Position numbers and translations under genes: made by a program. 64,000 bases of DNA, taken from the NCBI GenBank assembly GCA_963666875.2, contig CAXXPU010000017.1:186001-250000 (forward strand). Direction: 5' to 3'. Numbering within the stretch: the first letter of the stretch is position 1; each line of letters opens with the position of its first letter. Under the pieces are notes generated by a model that worked only from the letters and a program-made list of their open reading frames with translations, was not told where the DNA came from and did not search any database. Below are positions 8,817 through 16,883 of the stretch, one piece after another. Source of the stretch: G963662655 sp963666875 (GTDB taxonomy: Bacteria > Cloacimonadota > Cloacimonadia > Cloacimonadales > JAIOQZ01).

Positions 8817-8936
8817 ATTGGCTCCTTTGTTAGTTTTTTGGTCGAAACTATTTTGGCGAAGGAGCCTTTTTTCACAATCTATTTCTTCTCAAATCCGCTA
8901 ATAATAACATGTCTCCAGCTTTTGCCTAAATCTTTC

Positions 8937-8950
8937 TGGGGGTATTCCTG
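8937..8950. repeat. Right terminal inverted repeat of the insertion sequence
   Basis: TGGGGGTATTCCTG, an exact reverse complement of the left end at 7541-7554, 120 bases before the transposase start. Confidence 0.85.
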
Positions 8951-8977
8951 TTTTATGCTCAAGGATGATGGTGATAG

Positions 8978-9490
8978 ATTGAGAAGGATGCCTGGAGCGC
9001 CCGTGACTATATCAAGGCCCTGGCCCCTTGGGTCAAGGACGACTAGAACGGCAGCTTCAGCGGCAAGACCTGCATCATCGGCCCCATCGACGCCTTGGGC
9101 TTGCAGAAGGACGCTGTCACCCGCGACGCCATCCTCGACGAGGCGGTCAGCGAGGACAAGCTGGAATCCGGCGCTATCAGCTCCAAGCAGCTAACGCCGT
9201 CCTGCGTGTGCCTGAGCAACCTGAGCGCGGAAGTCCAGTGTGAGACCGACGGCAGGGGCGAGACCACCGGTAGAACCCCGGCCACCATCGGCTCGGACAA
9301 GTACGCCGTCCACAGCCTCGAGGAGACCTACGACGTCGAGCCGCTGGTGCTGCTCATCCCGATGTGCGACCTTACGCTGTTTATCGGCGAGGTCTCGCTG
9401 GCTCATGGGGTGGTCAAGGTAATGGTGGGTCTTGGGGCAAAGGGTGCGGCGACGGCACTCAAGTACCGGCTGGTGGCTATCAGGAATTGA
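8978..9490 (+). pseudogene. Phage structural (tail/fibre-like) gene remnant with in-frame stop
   Basis: One frame reads KDAWSARDYIKALAPWVKDD, a TAG stop at 9044-9046, then NGSFSGKTCIIGPIDALGLQ and onward to a stop at 9488-9490. The middle block EAVSEDKLESGAISSKQL has the form of short repeats seen in phage tail-fibre and baseplate-associated proteins. The ATG at 9095 opens 131 codons but is internal to the homologous-looking stretch. No upstream start fits. It is GC-rich, unlike the IS on its left. Together with the tape-measure fragment at 4746 it points to a destroyed prophage. The family assignment is tentative. Confidence 0.5.
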
Positions 9491-9881
9491 GGGAAGAATG
9501 TGCGAAAAACCACCGATTACGTCGTTGTGCATTTCATTGGCATTGAATACGATACGTGCGTTTACCCATGAACCGCTGCTTTGTATCCAACTGCAAGCCA
9601 ATCGTTTGAAATTTTCGGTGATCCAATTTGTCATTTCCGTGACCTTTTTTGACATTTTCGTGAACCTTTTTCCCGCTCCGGAAGCCCGTCGGAAAACATG
9701 ATTCCGATTCATTTGACATTTTCGTGATCGAATTTGACAATTTCACAGACCCTTTGCACCGATCCCCGGAAGTTGATGCCCATCGCCATTTCTTCTTGAC
9801 AACATAAGCGTTCAGAAATCTTTCTTGATGAAGGAATAATGCTAAAATGTATTTCGATTTTGTAAAGGTGCAGAGGATGCC
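9491..9881. other. Gene-free spacer with transposon-end-like repeats
   Basis: No convincing reading frame in 390 bp. The middle holds the five 21-bp-spaced repeats described separately. The last 90 bases should carry the promoter for the RodZ-like gene: TTGACA occurs at 9796 and TAAAAT at 9843, but they are too far apart to be paired, so I do not call a promoter. Confidence 0.6.
9605..9753 (+). repeat. Five direct repeats with ~21-bp period (possible IS21-type end)
   Basis: Copies of TTTGACATTTTCGTGA-like sequence begin at 9605, 9627, 9648, 9712 and 9733. Steps are 22, 21, 64 and 21 bases, and 64 is close to three periods. The copies at 9648 and 9712 share 16 identical bases (TTTGACATTTTCGTGA). 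Multiple 20-odd-bp repeats near an end are known for IS21-like and Tn7-like transposons. No matching transposase is nearby, so this looks like an orphan end. Confidence 0.5.
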
Positions 9882-10499
9882 ATGGATACGATCGGAAAAT
9901 ACCTGAAAGAGGCGCGGGAAGCTAAGAATCTGTCGATAGACGATGTCTCGGACACCACCCGTATCAAAATCGCTTTTCTCGAGTGCATCGAGAAGGACGA
10001 TTTTTCTCCGATCGGTGGCTTTGGTTATGCGAAAGTCATGCTGGCGACATACGCGAAGGCTGTTGGTGCGAATGTCGAGAAAGTCATGGCCATGTTCGAG
10101 CAATACTACGATTCCGACGATTTCGAGATGAAACCATTGCATCGCAAGTCTCGTGATCGAAGGAAGCTCCTGCTGCCCGGCAACATCTTATCCATCCTGT
10201 TCCTCATCGTTGTAGTCGTGATTCTGACCATCGTCGTTGTCCAACTATATAAAAAAGGTCTGCTGGATTTCTCGATGGGCAAGCAGCTTGAAGAGGTTTC
10301 CACAGAACAAGTCGAACAGCAGCCGGAGCCCGACCCCAAGCAGGATAACGATGAACCCGAACCAGCCACAACGCAACAACCTGAACCGGTTCAAGAACAG
10401 CAGGTAGTTCTCGACAAGGACGCGCTTCGCGACACGATCGATTATGTCGATCAGATCCTCTTCGAAGGAGAGGAAAGCACGTTCAACCACAAAGAATAA
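9882..10499 (+). CDS. RodZ-like membrane protein with cytoplasmic helix-turn-helix
   Basis: A 205-residue protein. Residues 1-70 form the HTH_25/RodZ-type Xre-like domain (IGKYLKEAREAKNLSIDDVS, then TRIKIAFLECIEKDDFSPI). A short basic linker (RKSRDRRKLL) precedes one transmembrane helix at about 103-125 (LSILFLIVVVVILTIVVVQL). The rest is an acidic, Pro/Gln-rich tail in the periplasm. It lacks the large periplasmic domain of enterobacterial RodZ, as is common in other phyla. RodZ links MreB to the cell-wall machinery and helps set rod shape. The neighbouring radical SAM gene starts 24 bp downstream, so the two are probably one operon. Confidence 0.8.
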   Translation: MDTIGKYLKEAREAKNLSIDDVSDTTRIKIAFLECIEKDDFSPIGGFGYAKVMLATYAKAVGANVEKVMAMFEQYYDSDDFEMKPLHRKSRDRRKLLLPGNILSILFLIVVVVILTIVVVQLYKKGLLDFSMGKQLEEVSTEQVEQQPEPDPKQDNDEPEPATTQQPEPVQEQQVVLDKDALRDTIDYVDQILFEGEESTFNHKE

Positions 10500-10522
10500 C
10501 ACGCACACAAACTGGGTATCTC

Positions 10523-12955
10523 ATGAATCTTCCAACTGTAGATTTCTCCTATCTGCTTCCGTCCGTGGAAAAGCCGGCGCGCTACATCGATCACGAAGTG
10601 AACACCCGCAAGAAGACGCCCACCGACGATTCGCTCAACTTCTGTATGGCGTTTCCCGACGCATACGAGGTTGGCTTTTCCCACCTCGGACTGAAGATAT
10701 TGTACTCGATTCTCAACGACATTCCCGACGTCACCTGCGACCGCTGTTACGCGCCCTGGCTGGATTTTGCCGAATTGCTCCGTAAAGAACGGATTCCGCT
10801 ATTCGGCGTGGAAAGTCGCGTGGCGCTCAAGCATTTCGACGTGATCGGGTTCACGCTGCAAAGTGAGCTGACCTTCACCAACGTGCTCTACATGCTCGAC
10901 CTGGCGGAAATCCCACTGATAGCCGCCGAACGAGCGGACGAGGATCCCATCATCCTGGGCGGCGGGCCCTCGCTGAGCAACCCGGAGCCGATGTCGCGCT
11001 TCTTCGACGCCATCGTGATCGGTGAAGCGGAAGAGGTAATCGCAACGATCGCAGATACCTTGAAACGAACGGACGGAAGAGTGGAGCGGCTGAAAATGCT
11101 GGCGTCGATCCCGTCGGTCTATGTGCCGTCGCTAAGGGAACAATCGATGCCCGTGGAGGCGGCGAAGTTCACCGGATTCAGCGACTCGAGTCTGCTGCAC
11201 AACGACCAGTTGATCCCGTGGCTCCAGCCAGCGCACGACCGCTATGTGGAAGAGATCATGCGCGGATGTACCAGGGGATGCCGATTTTGCCACGCCGGAT
11301 TCTTCTACCGTCCGGTGCGGGAGAAATCGCCCGATGCGATACTGGAACGCCTGGTGCGCGAAGTGGAGACCTACGGTTGGGAAGAGGCGGGGCTCTCGTC
11401 GCTTTCGTCATCGGACTACACCTGCATACGAGAACTGATGCCGGCGCTCTACGAAGGGCTTGGCGACCGCACCACATCGCTTTCGCTGCCCTCGCTGCGG
11501 GTCGATACGCTCGACGAAAAGCTCATTCGCCTTATGAATTTCATCGGTGCCGCAGGACTCACCATTGCGCCCGAAGCCGGCACCCAGCGGCTTCGAGATA
11601 TCATCAACAAGAATATCACCGAAGAAGAAATCCTGCACGGATGCCGAATCGCACTCGACAACGGCTGGAAGCTGATCAAACTCTACTTCATGATCGGTCT
11701 GCCCTTCGAGACGGACGACGACGTGATGGGGATCGTAGATGTGGTCGAGAAGATCAACGCTCTTTCCCGCAGACGCCTCAAGATCAATATATCGCTCTCG
11801 CCTTTCGTGCCAAAACCGTTCACGCCGTTCCAGTGGGCGCAAATGCAACCGCCGGAAGAGCTTCTCCGCCGCATCATGCTGGTCAAGCACGCGCTCAGAC
11901 CCTATAAGAACGTCCGCACGAAGTACCCGGAGGTGGAGTCGTCGATCCTGGAGGGCATCCTCTCGCGCGGTGACGTGAGCCTGGGCGACACGATTCTGGA
12001 AGCCTACCGGGAAGGCGCCATATTCGACGGCTGGACCGAGATGGAGGACACCGACCGCTGGATGCGTATCTTCGATAAACAAGGCAGTAAACGGTTTCTG
12101 GATGCGATTCCGCTCGATGCAAAGCTGCCCTGGGACTTCATCGATCTTCGACTCGACAGACAGTTTTTCAAGGATGAATGGCAACGCGCATCGGAGGAAA
12201 TTACCACCGGTGATTGCCGCGAGATCGGCTGCTACAACTGCGGCGTCTGCGACAAGGACGTGAAGCCGGTCTATTCGAAGAGCGTCGATCTGCCTTCGTC
12301 ACCGAAATCGGTTGCGGCGGAAGCACTTGCGCCGGAGTTCTATCGGCTGTGGTACGAGCAGACAGGCGACACGCGATTCGTCGGACACCTCGACCTGCTG
12401 CGCATGTTTCAGCGCGTGCTCAGGAGCAGCGGACTGCCCATCGCGCATACCGAGGGCTTCAATCCGCACCCGAGAGTCGCGCTGGGACCACCGTTACCGG
12501 TTGGCGTGGAGAGTTTTTGCGAGTACATCGATTTCGCGCTCAACGACATGATGTCGCTGAAGGATATCGCAAGTGCGCTACAAAAGGCCATGCCGGACGC
12601 GCTCGGATTCGTCCGCATCGAGTCGGTGCCGACCCGCGCGCAACGAGCCATGGACTTCTACCGGCAGGAGCTTGTCGAGGTCACGCCGCCCGGATCCATG
12701 CACTCGATCTTCCCCGAAAAGCTCGCAGCCTACAATCATATGACCGAGTTCCTCTACGACCGCACCCGCAAGGGCAAGACGAAGACGGTCGATATCAAGT
12801 CGATGATCGAGTCGATCGAGTGGAAGGACGGCAAGCTGACCATCGTGAAACTGCTTTCCGGCATCAGCGTGTTCGAGATTCTCGATCGGGTGTTCGGTGT
12901 CCCGCGCGACCAGACGGGACGGTTCCGCATTGTCAGGTTGCAGATGATACGATAG
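10523..12955 (+). CDS. TIGR03960-family B12-binding-like radical SAM protein fused to DUF2344
   Basis: An 810-residue protein. The N-terminal third resembles a cobalamin-binding Rossmann domain (DAYEVGFSHLGLKILYSILN; DEDPIILGGGPSLSNPEP) without an obvious DxHxxG. The radical SAM core begins at about 245 with CTRGCRFCHAGF, the CxxxCxxC [4Fe-4S] motif, followed by TIAPEAGTQRLRDIINK. A Cys-rich segment (CREIGCYNCGVCDK) at about 570 may hold a second cluster. The C-terminal 220 residues are the DUF2344/TIGR03936 domain (TRFVGHLDLLRMFQRVLRSS; EGFNPHPRVALGPPLPVG). This two-part architecture is the standard TIGR03960-TIGR03936 fusion. The substrate is not known for certain. An RNA or ribosome role has been suggested from neighbourhoods in other bacteria. 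Confidence 0.9.
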   Translation: MNLPTVDFSYLLPSVEKPARYIDHEVNTRKKTPTDDSLNFCMAFPDAYEVGFSHLGLKILYSILNDIPDVTCDRCYAPWLDFAELLRKERIPLFGVESRVALKHFDVIGFTLQSELTFTNVLYMLDLAEIPLIAAERADEDPIILGGGPSLSNPEPMSRFFDAIVIGEAEEVIATIADTLKRTDGRVERLKMLASIPSVYVPSLREQSMPVEAAKFTGFSDSSLLHNDQLIPWLQPAHDRYVEEIMRGCTRGCRFCHAGFFYRPVREKSPDAILERLVREVETYGWEEAGLSSLSSSDYTCIRELMPALYEGLGDRTTSLSLPSLRVDTLDEKLIRLMNFIGAAGLTIAPEAGTQRLRDIINKNITEEEILHGCRIALDNGWKLIKLYFMIGLPFETDDDVMGIVDVVEKINALSRRRLKINISLSPFVPKPFTPFQWAQMQPPEELLRRIMLVKHALRPYKNVRTKYPEVESSILEGILSRGDVSLGDTILEAYREGAIFDGWTEMEDTDRWMRIFDKQGSKRFLDAIPLDAKLPWDFIDLRLDRQFFKDEWQRASEEITTGDCREIGCYNCGVCDKDVKPVYSKSVDLPSSPKSVAAEALAPEFYRLWYEQTGDTRFVGHLDLLRMFQRVLRSSGLPIAHTEGFNPHPRVALGPPLPVGVESFCEYIDFALNDMMSLKDIASALQKAMPDALGFVRIESVPTRAQRAMDFYRQELVEVTPPGSMHSIFPEKLAAYNHMTEFLYDRTRKGKTKTVDIKSMIESIEWKDGKLTIVKLLSGISVFEILDRVFGVPRDQTGRFRIVRLQMIR

Positions 12956-12970
12956 AGACCCTCATCCTGT

Positions 12971-12994
12971 CCTTCTCCCGCAAGCGGGAGAAGG
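12971..12994. repeat. Dispersed palindrome / possible terminator
   Basis: CCTTCTCCCGC-AA-GCGGGAGAAGG is a perfect 11-bp stem 15 bases after the radical SAM stop codon. The preceding CTCATCCTGT matches a widely seen intergenic repeat type. A short AT-rich stretch (TTATTTTATC) follows. It could end transcription of the rodZ-like operon. Confidence 0.5.
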
Positions 12995-13067
12995 AACGTT
13001 ATTTTATCAATGGGTGGTTTCTTGTGGATTTTGTGGGCGCTGATCACCGAGTGGCGTTCACTTCTTG

Positions 13068-13101
13068 TGTCATCCTGAGCGTAGTCGAAGGACGACACGC
13101 A
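13068..13101. repeat. Dispersed intergenic repeat (TCATCCTGAGCG type)
   Basis: GTGTCATCCTGAGCGTAGTC followed by GAAGGACGACAC forms an imperfect hairpin (GTGTCATCC against GGACGACAC). This motif is a familiar dispersed repeat in unrelated metagenomic genomes. It sits just beyond the 3' end of the channel gene. Confidence 0.4.
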
Positions 13102-13103
13102 CC

Positions 13104-13694
13104 CTACCGCAGCACCTTCCGCATGAACGACACCGTAAACACCGCCATCAGGAACAGCCCAAGGAAGCCCTCGATACCGCTCGCAATACGTAAAGCCGGT
13201 GAACTGGGATAGATATCTCCGTACCCAATTGTCAGAAATGTTATTGCACTATAATATAGGGAATACCCAACTTGACAGAGATAGTCAACGCCAAATTCAA
13301 ACTGATGATTTGAAATTAGTGAAGTGATTTTACATACACAATACTCCGATGGCTTGTCGAGCAGCTCATTATATATAATTATCCGGAAAAGATAAAAAAA
13401 TGCAAACCCAAGCCAGATGGTTAACATCCAAAGGATAACATTGAAGGGTTTTGTTCCATAGCCAGATATCTTGCCAAAGCAGAATCGAATGAACTCGTAT
13501 TTACATCTTGCTTTTACCCAATTCCAGAAGCCAGGTTTTCGACTTGTCAATATACCGTCGATAGGAATTGTAACTGTTTTCGTCACACGCTTCTTTCCAG
13601 CGAAGAGAATCAAGACAAACCCAAGCTGGTTGATGATTCGGAAACATCTCGATAAAATTTCCAACCTCTTCCCGATTCGTTTTATCCAAATCAT
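13104..13694 (-). CDS. Two-TM potassium-channel pore protein, 5' end uncertain
   Basis: The C-terminal two thirds are a clear ion-channel domain: a helix (VILWMLTIWLGFAFFYLF), the pore loop with selectivity filter TFLTIGYGDIYPSSP, then a second helix (FLGLFLMAVFTVSFM). The segment KYEFIRF...GYGTKPF before the first helix is typical of channels that normally carry a pentapeptide-repeat or other N-terminal domain. Here nothing recognisable precedes it, and the ATG at 13694 has no ribosome binding site. The first 65 codons overlap a different-frame ORF (13501-13770) that has a good start signal. Either the channel has lost its natural N-terminus or a frameshift joins the two. Confidence 0.65.
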   Translation of the reverse strand: MIWIKRIGKRLEILSRCFRIINQLGFVLILFAGKKRVTKTVTIPIDGILTSRKPGFWNWVKARCKYEFIRFCFGKISGYGTKPFNVILWMLTIWLGFAFFYLFRIIIYNELLDKPSEYCVCKITSLISNHQFEFGVDYLCQVGYSLYYSAITFLTIGYGDIYPSSPALRIASGIEGFLGLFLMAVFTVSFMRKVLR

Positions 13695-13770
13695 TCCACA
13701 GTACTACAACACGCCGTGGGACACAAGCCAACAATAGGATGAGCATCACTATAGCCAGTAGTTGCTTCAT
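13501..13770 (-). CDS. Small lipoprotein-like ORF overlapping the channel gene
   Basis: 89 residues starting MKQLLAIVMLILLLACVPRR, a lipoprotein signal with LLAC lipobox, preceded by CTGGAGGATATC (strong ribosome binding site). The body contains RWKEACDENSYNSYRRYIDK, which looks like the W...A...NT..SY..Y repeat found next to caspase-like and surface proteins. It ends at 13501, after sharing 194 bp in another frame with the channel ORF. It may be a truncated lipoprotein gene fused by deletion to a channel gene, or the two may be one frameshifted gene. Confidence 0.5.
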   Translation of the reverse strand: MKQLLAIVMLILLLACVPRRVVVLWNDLDKTNREEVGNFIEMFPNHQPAWVCLDSLRWKEACDENSYNSYRRYIDKSKTWLLELGKSKM

Positions 13771-13919
13771 GATATCCTCCAGTATTTCTTCACATAAAAC
13801 CCATCAATCGTTTAACATGTCAAGTCAATAATTTCGATGCCAAGAACTTTCTCGGCATTATAGAAAATCCACATCGAAACTCAACGAAACGATAACTAAT
13901 TATCGAACGTTAGCGCTCC

Positions 13920-15500
13920 CTATTCGCAGCGATTCGCACTCAACTGGTTACCCATCACGGTGATGGTCATTTGTGTAATAACGCTACCCACCCTTTCGAA
14001 ATCCACGAGGAACGTATAGGGAGCTTTGACGAAGAAGTGGTCTCTCGATTCTGCCCGAAGCGCGATGGACTGCCCGTGATCGAACAGCCTAAGCTCGCCA
14101 TCGACCACCTTCAGTTCCATGTGGTCGTCGGCAGAAATCTCGTACTCGCCGACATATTCCATCAGTTCGCTCCCGGAAAGCGTGATGAAGGTCTTTTCGG
14201 GAAACACGGGCTGGCTCGCGCGCGCTTCACGAGCAACGAGGTATTGCTCTCTCAATGCGTCTTTCTTCCCCGAATCGGCTCGGACGCCGGCGTCGATCTC
14301 ATTCCACGGCACCGCGTTGTGGTACTGCCTGCCCGAATCTTCGAGGACGAAATTGCTCCACGCGCACAGGCTTCCGTTCAGAATCGTTCCATCACACAGC
14401 TTCTCGATTTCTTCCCGATTCATCGCGGAGCGATAGACACCCGCGTTGGCGTATCGGACGCCGTCTCCAGCACGCAACGTGAAAGCCAGCGGCTCGGTTC
14501 GTGCCTCGATCGTCCTGACCTTCCTGTCGTTCGCATAGACCTCGATTCTTTCGTCGAGATAGTATTGGGAGACCGTGATCCGAATCGGCTCTTTCCTATC
14601 GAATGCAGCGACACGCGTGTATTGCTTGTCGTTCCACTGGATATCCAGTCCGCTTCGATCCCACGAAAGCAACAGATAGCCCTGAACGCCTTCGATGATC
14701 GCTTGATGGACACCGCTCATCACCTCGCAGTCGAACGTAAACGTGAAGCTGTGCATCATGCAATCGGGTGTATAGCTGAAATCCTTCTGCCCGTCGCGGT
14801 ACTCTTTCCCCATGGCGGGATTCAGCGCCCTCCGGTTCCACGCCGGGCTGACGCGGAACATCTGCGGTTCGATCGCGTAGAACATCTCCTCGTGGCCGAG
14901 ATTCTCCGGGTGATCCCCTTCGTACGTTGTGCCTTCGGGGAAGTGGCAGTGACCGTCGTCGAGCGCGCCAAGGAAGTTGATCGTCGGGACATCCCATTGC
15001 GCGACCTCGATATTCATTGCTCGAACCGCGGCGTAGTCGTCCTCGTTGAAGCTGTCGTTGGGATAGCACAGACCAACGATCGGCTCGATACCGCTCTCCC
15101 GGCATAGGGCGATGATCTTCTTCAATCCCTTGCGGTAGTGTGCGGTCACCGAATCGACCGGCGCTCTGCCGAGTCCTTCGTTCGCCATGGCGAGCCCGAT
15201 CAGCGCGTAGTCCGGCTTCAGGTCGAGCAGATCCTCTTGAATCCTGCGGAGTGATGATTGCGTGTTGTCGCCCGGGACGCAGTTGACGATCACCTCACAG
15301 TCGCCGAGATTGCGCCGGAGCCGGTACGCATAGCCGTTCTGCATGTCGTACTGTTCATTATAGCTGGTGACCCAGCCGGCAGCGACGGATGAGCCGAATA
15401 CGACGATCCTTCTCTTCACATCGGCGTACAGGGTGGCTGACCAGATAATCAGCAGAATCGAAATAGCCGTGAATTTGTGGAACCATATCCTGTTTTTCAT
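13920..15500 (-). CDS. Secreted SGNH/GDSL-type hydrolase with C-terminal beta domain
   Basis: Start set at ATG 15500 (MKNRIWFHKF...), which has AAGGG eight bases upstream. Two earlier in-frame ATGs lack a suitably spaced site. A signal peptide (ISILLIIWSATLYA) is followed by SGNH blocks: VVFGSSVAAGW (Ser), NCVPGDNTQ (Gly), GLAMANEGLG (Asn), and near residue 210 GDHPENLGHEEM (Asp-x-x-His region). The likely chemistry is ester or acetyl hydrolysis of a polysaccharide or lipid outside the cytoplasm. The second half (residues about 250-420) looks like a laminin-G/concanavalin beta-sandwich (FTFTFDCEVMSG...LRAGDGVRYANAGVYR). It ends in a small all-beta domain. No T9SS tail is visible. It is transcribed alone, divergent from serA. 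Confidence 0.8.
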   Translation of the reverse strand: MKNRIWFHKFTAISILLIIWSATLYADVKRRIVVFGSSVAAGWVTSYNEQYDMQNGYAYRLRRNLGDCEVIVNCVPGDNTQSSLRRIQEDLLDLKPDYALIGLAMANEGLGRAPVDSVTAHYRKGLKKIIALCRESGIEPIVGLCYPNDSFNEDDYAAVRAMNIEVAQWDVPTINFLGALDDGHCHFPEGTTYEGDHPENLGHEEMFYAIEPQMFRVSPAWNRRALNPAMGKEYRDGQKDFSYTPDCMMHSFTFTFDCEVMSGVHQAIIEGVQGYLLLSWDRSGLDIQWNDKQYTRVAAFDRKEPIRITVSQYYLDERIEVYANDRKVRTIEARTEPLAFTLRAGDGVRYANAGVYRSAMNREEIEKLCDGTILNGSLCAWSNFVLEDSGRQYHNAVPWNEIDAGVRADSGKKDALREQYLVAREARASQPVFPEKTFITLSGSELMEYVGEYEISADDHMELKVVDGELRLFDHGQSIALRAESRDHFFVKAPYTFLVDFERVGSVITQMTITVMGNQLSANRCE

Positions 15501-15706
15501 TTGCATATCCCTTCTTTTTCCATATAACATTTGCAAGAGCAATGCCAAAAAAAACGTAGGAATTCAGCGAAAACACCCCCATCACGATATCGACATGATA
15601 TAATATTGAGGGAAACGATATCAAGAAATAATCGATGATGAAATATCCTTGACCATTCTCGGCACGTGAACAGAAATAGCGCAAATCAATAGTAACTGGA
15701 GGAACC

Positions 15707-16627
15707 ATGAAAGTATTAGTGGCAACCGAGAAACCATTTGCGCCTGTTGCAGTGAACGGTATTCGTGAAATATGCGAAAAGGCGGGGTATCAATTAGTTC
15801 TGCTTGAAAAATATACCGATAAATCCGAACTTCTGGAGGCGGTCAAGGATGTCGATGCGCTGATTATTCGCAGCGACAAGGTCACAGCAGAAGTCATCGC
15901 CGCGGCACAGAATCTGAAGATCGTGGTTCGCGCAGGCGCCGGCTACGACAACGTCGATCTCGCAGCCGCTACCGAAAAGGGCGTTACCGTCATGAACACG
16001 CCCGGTCAGAACTCCAACGCCGTCGCCGAACTGGCGCTGGGTATGATGGTCTATATCGCGCGCGGCAAGTTCAACGGCAAGTCGGGAACCGAGCTGAAGG
16101 GTAAGCGACTGGGTATCCACGCCTACGGTCATGTCGGCGTGAACATCGCCCGTATCGCGATAGGTTTCGATATGGAAGTCTGTGCCCTCGATCCGTTTAT
16201 CACCGCCGAGAAGATGGAAAAGGATAACGTCACCCCGATGAAGACTGTCGAAGAGATGTATTCCTCCTGCGATTACATTTCACTGAACCTTCCGCTCATC
16301 GAAGCGACCCGAGGCATGGTTAACTACCAGCTTATGAGCATGATGAAGGAAGGCGCATGCATCGTCAACACGGCTCGCAAGGAAGTTGTGGATGAAGCCG
16401 CGCTTCTCGATATCATGGGAAAACGTACCGATCTCAAGTACGTCTCCGATATCGCCCCCTCCATCGCCGGCGAACTGCTCGAGAAGTATCCAGACCGTTG
16501 CTATTTCACGCCGAAAAAGATGGGCGCGCAGACCAACGAAGCGAATATCAACGCCGGTCTCGCCGCAGCAAATCAGATAGTTGCATTCATCGAAAAAGGC
16601 GACGCCACATTCAAGGTGAATAAGTAG
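15707..16627 (+). CDS. serA: D-3-phosphoglycerate dehydrogenase (short Bacteroidetes type)
   Basis: A 306-residue D-isomer-specific 2-hydroxyacid dehydrogenase. It oxidises 3-phosphoglycerate with NAD+ in the first step of serine synthesis. The visible motifs are VVRAGAGYDNVD (substrate loop), GKRLGIHAYGHVGVNIARIA (Rossmann loop) and VNTARKEVVDE (catalytic Arg). The end, YFTPKKMGAQTNEANINAG, differs from the usual TPHxxAxT: the classical catalytic His is replaced by Lys. This is the same form I recall for Bacteroidetes SerA proteins of about 306 residues. GGAGGAACC precedes the ATG. There is no ACT domain, so no feedback inhibition by serine of the E. coli kind is expected. It stands alone with its own terminator. 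Confidence 0.9.
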   Translation: MKVLVATEKPFAPVAVNGIREICEKAGYQLVLLEKYTDKSELLEAVKDVDALIIRSDKVTAEVIAAAQNLKIVVRAGAGYDNVDLAAATEKGVTVMNTPGQNSNAVAELALGMMVYIARGKFNGKSGTELKGKRLGIHAYGHVGVNIARIAIGFDMEVCALDPFITAEKMEKDNVTPMKTVEEMYSSCDYISLNLPLIEATRGMVNYQLMSMMKEGACIVNTARKEVVDEAALLDIMGKRTDLKYVSDIAPSIAGELLEKYPDRCYFTPKKMGAQTNEANINAGLAAANQIVAFIEKGDATFKVNK

Positions 16628-16647
16628 ATAATAAACGATATCTTGTT

Positions 16648-16677
16648 GGGCAACCGAATGCGGTTGCCCTTTTTTTG
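16648..16677 (+). terminator. Intrinsic terminator of serA
   Basis: GGGCAACC-GAATGC-GGTTGCCC followed by seven T residues, 20 bases after the stop codon. The region from here to 16883 contains only a short ATCCCGCAGGGAT palindrome and no gene. Confidence 0.9.
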
Positions 16678-16883
16678 CTCTGTTGCAAACCTGGTGGGTA
16701 GAATGGATTTCACAATAACAATCCCGCAGGGATGACAGATATTAGGCGCGTAGGGGATTCATGTTTTCAGCTTGCTGATAATCCGGAATCCCCAATAGGC
16801 TGAAATCTATCGTCCTTCCAATATTCAGAAGAGCTTCGTTCACTCGGTACGTTCGGAAGTTGGGATTTTAATTGAAGAGGCTA

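Larger units (their letters stand above)
7541..8950 (-). mobile_element. Complete-looking insertion sequence, 1.41 kb
   Basis: The element is bounded by perfect 14-bp inverted repeats, CAGGAATACCCCCA at 7541-7554 and its complement at 8937-8950. It contains a single uninterrupted transposase gene. I see no matching target-site duplication in the bases just outside (CACCTAC on the left, TTTTATG on the right). Either none was made or flanking DNA has been lost or rearranged. The AT-rich base composition matches the adjacent SEL1 gene. Confidence 0.85.

Noticed and set aside
13971..15107. 378-codon plus-strand frame
   Set aside because: Opposite the SGNH hydrolase, which shows all catalytic blocks.
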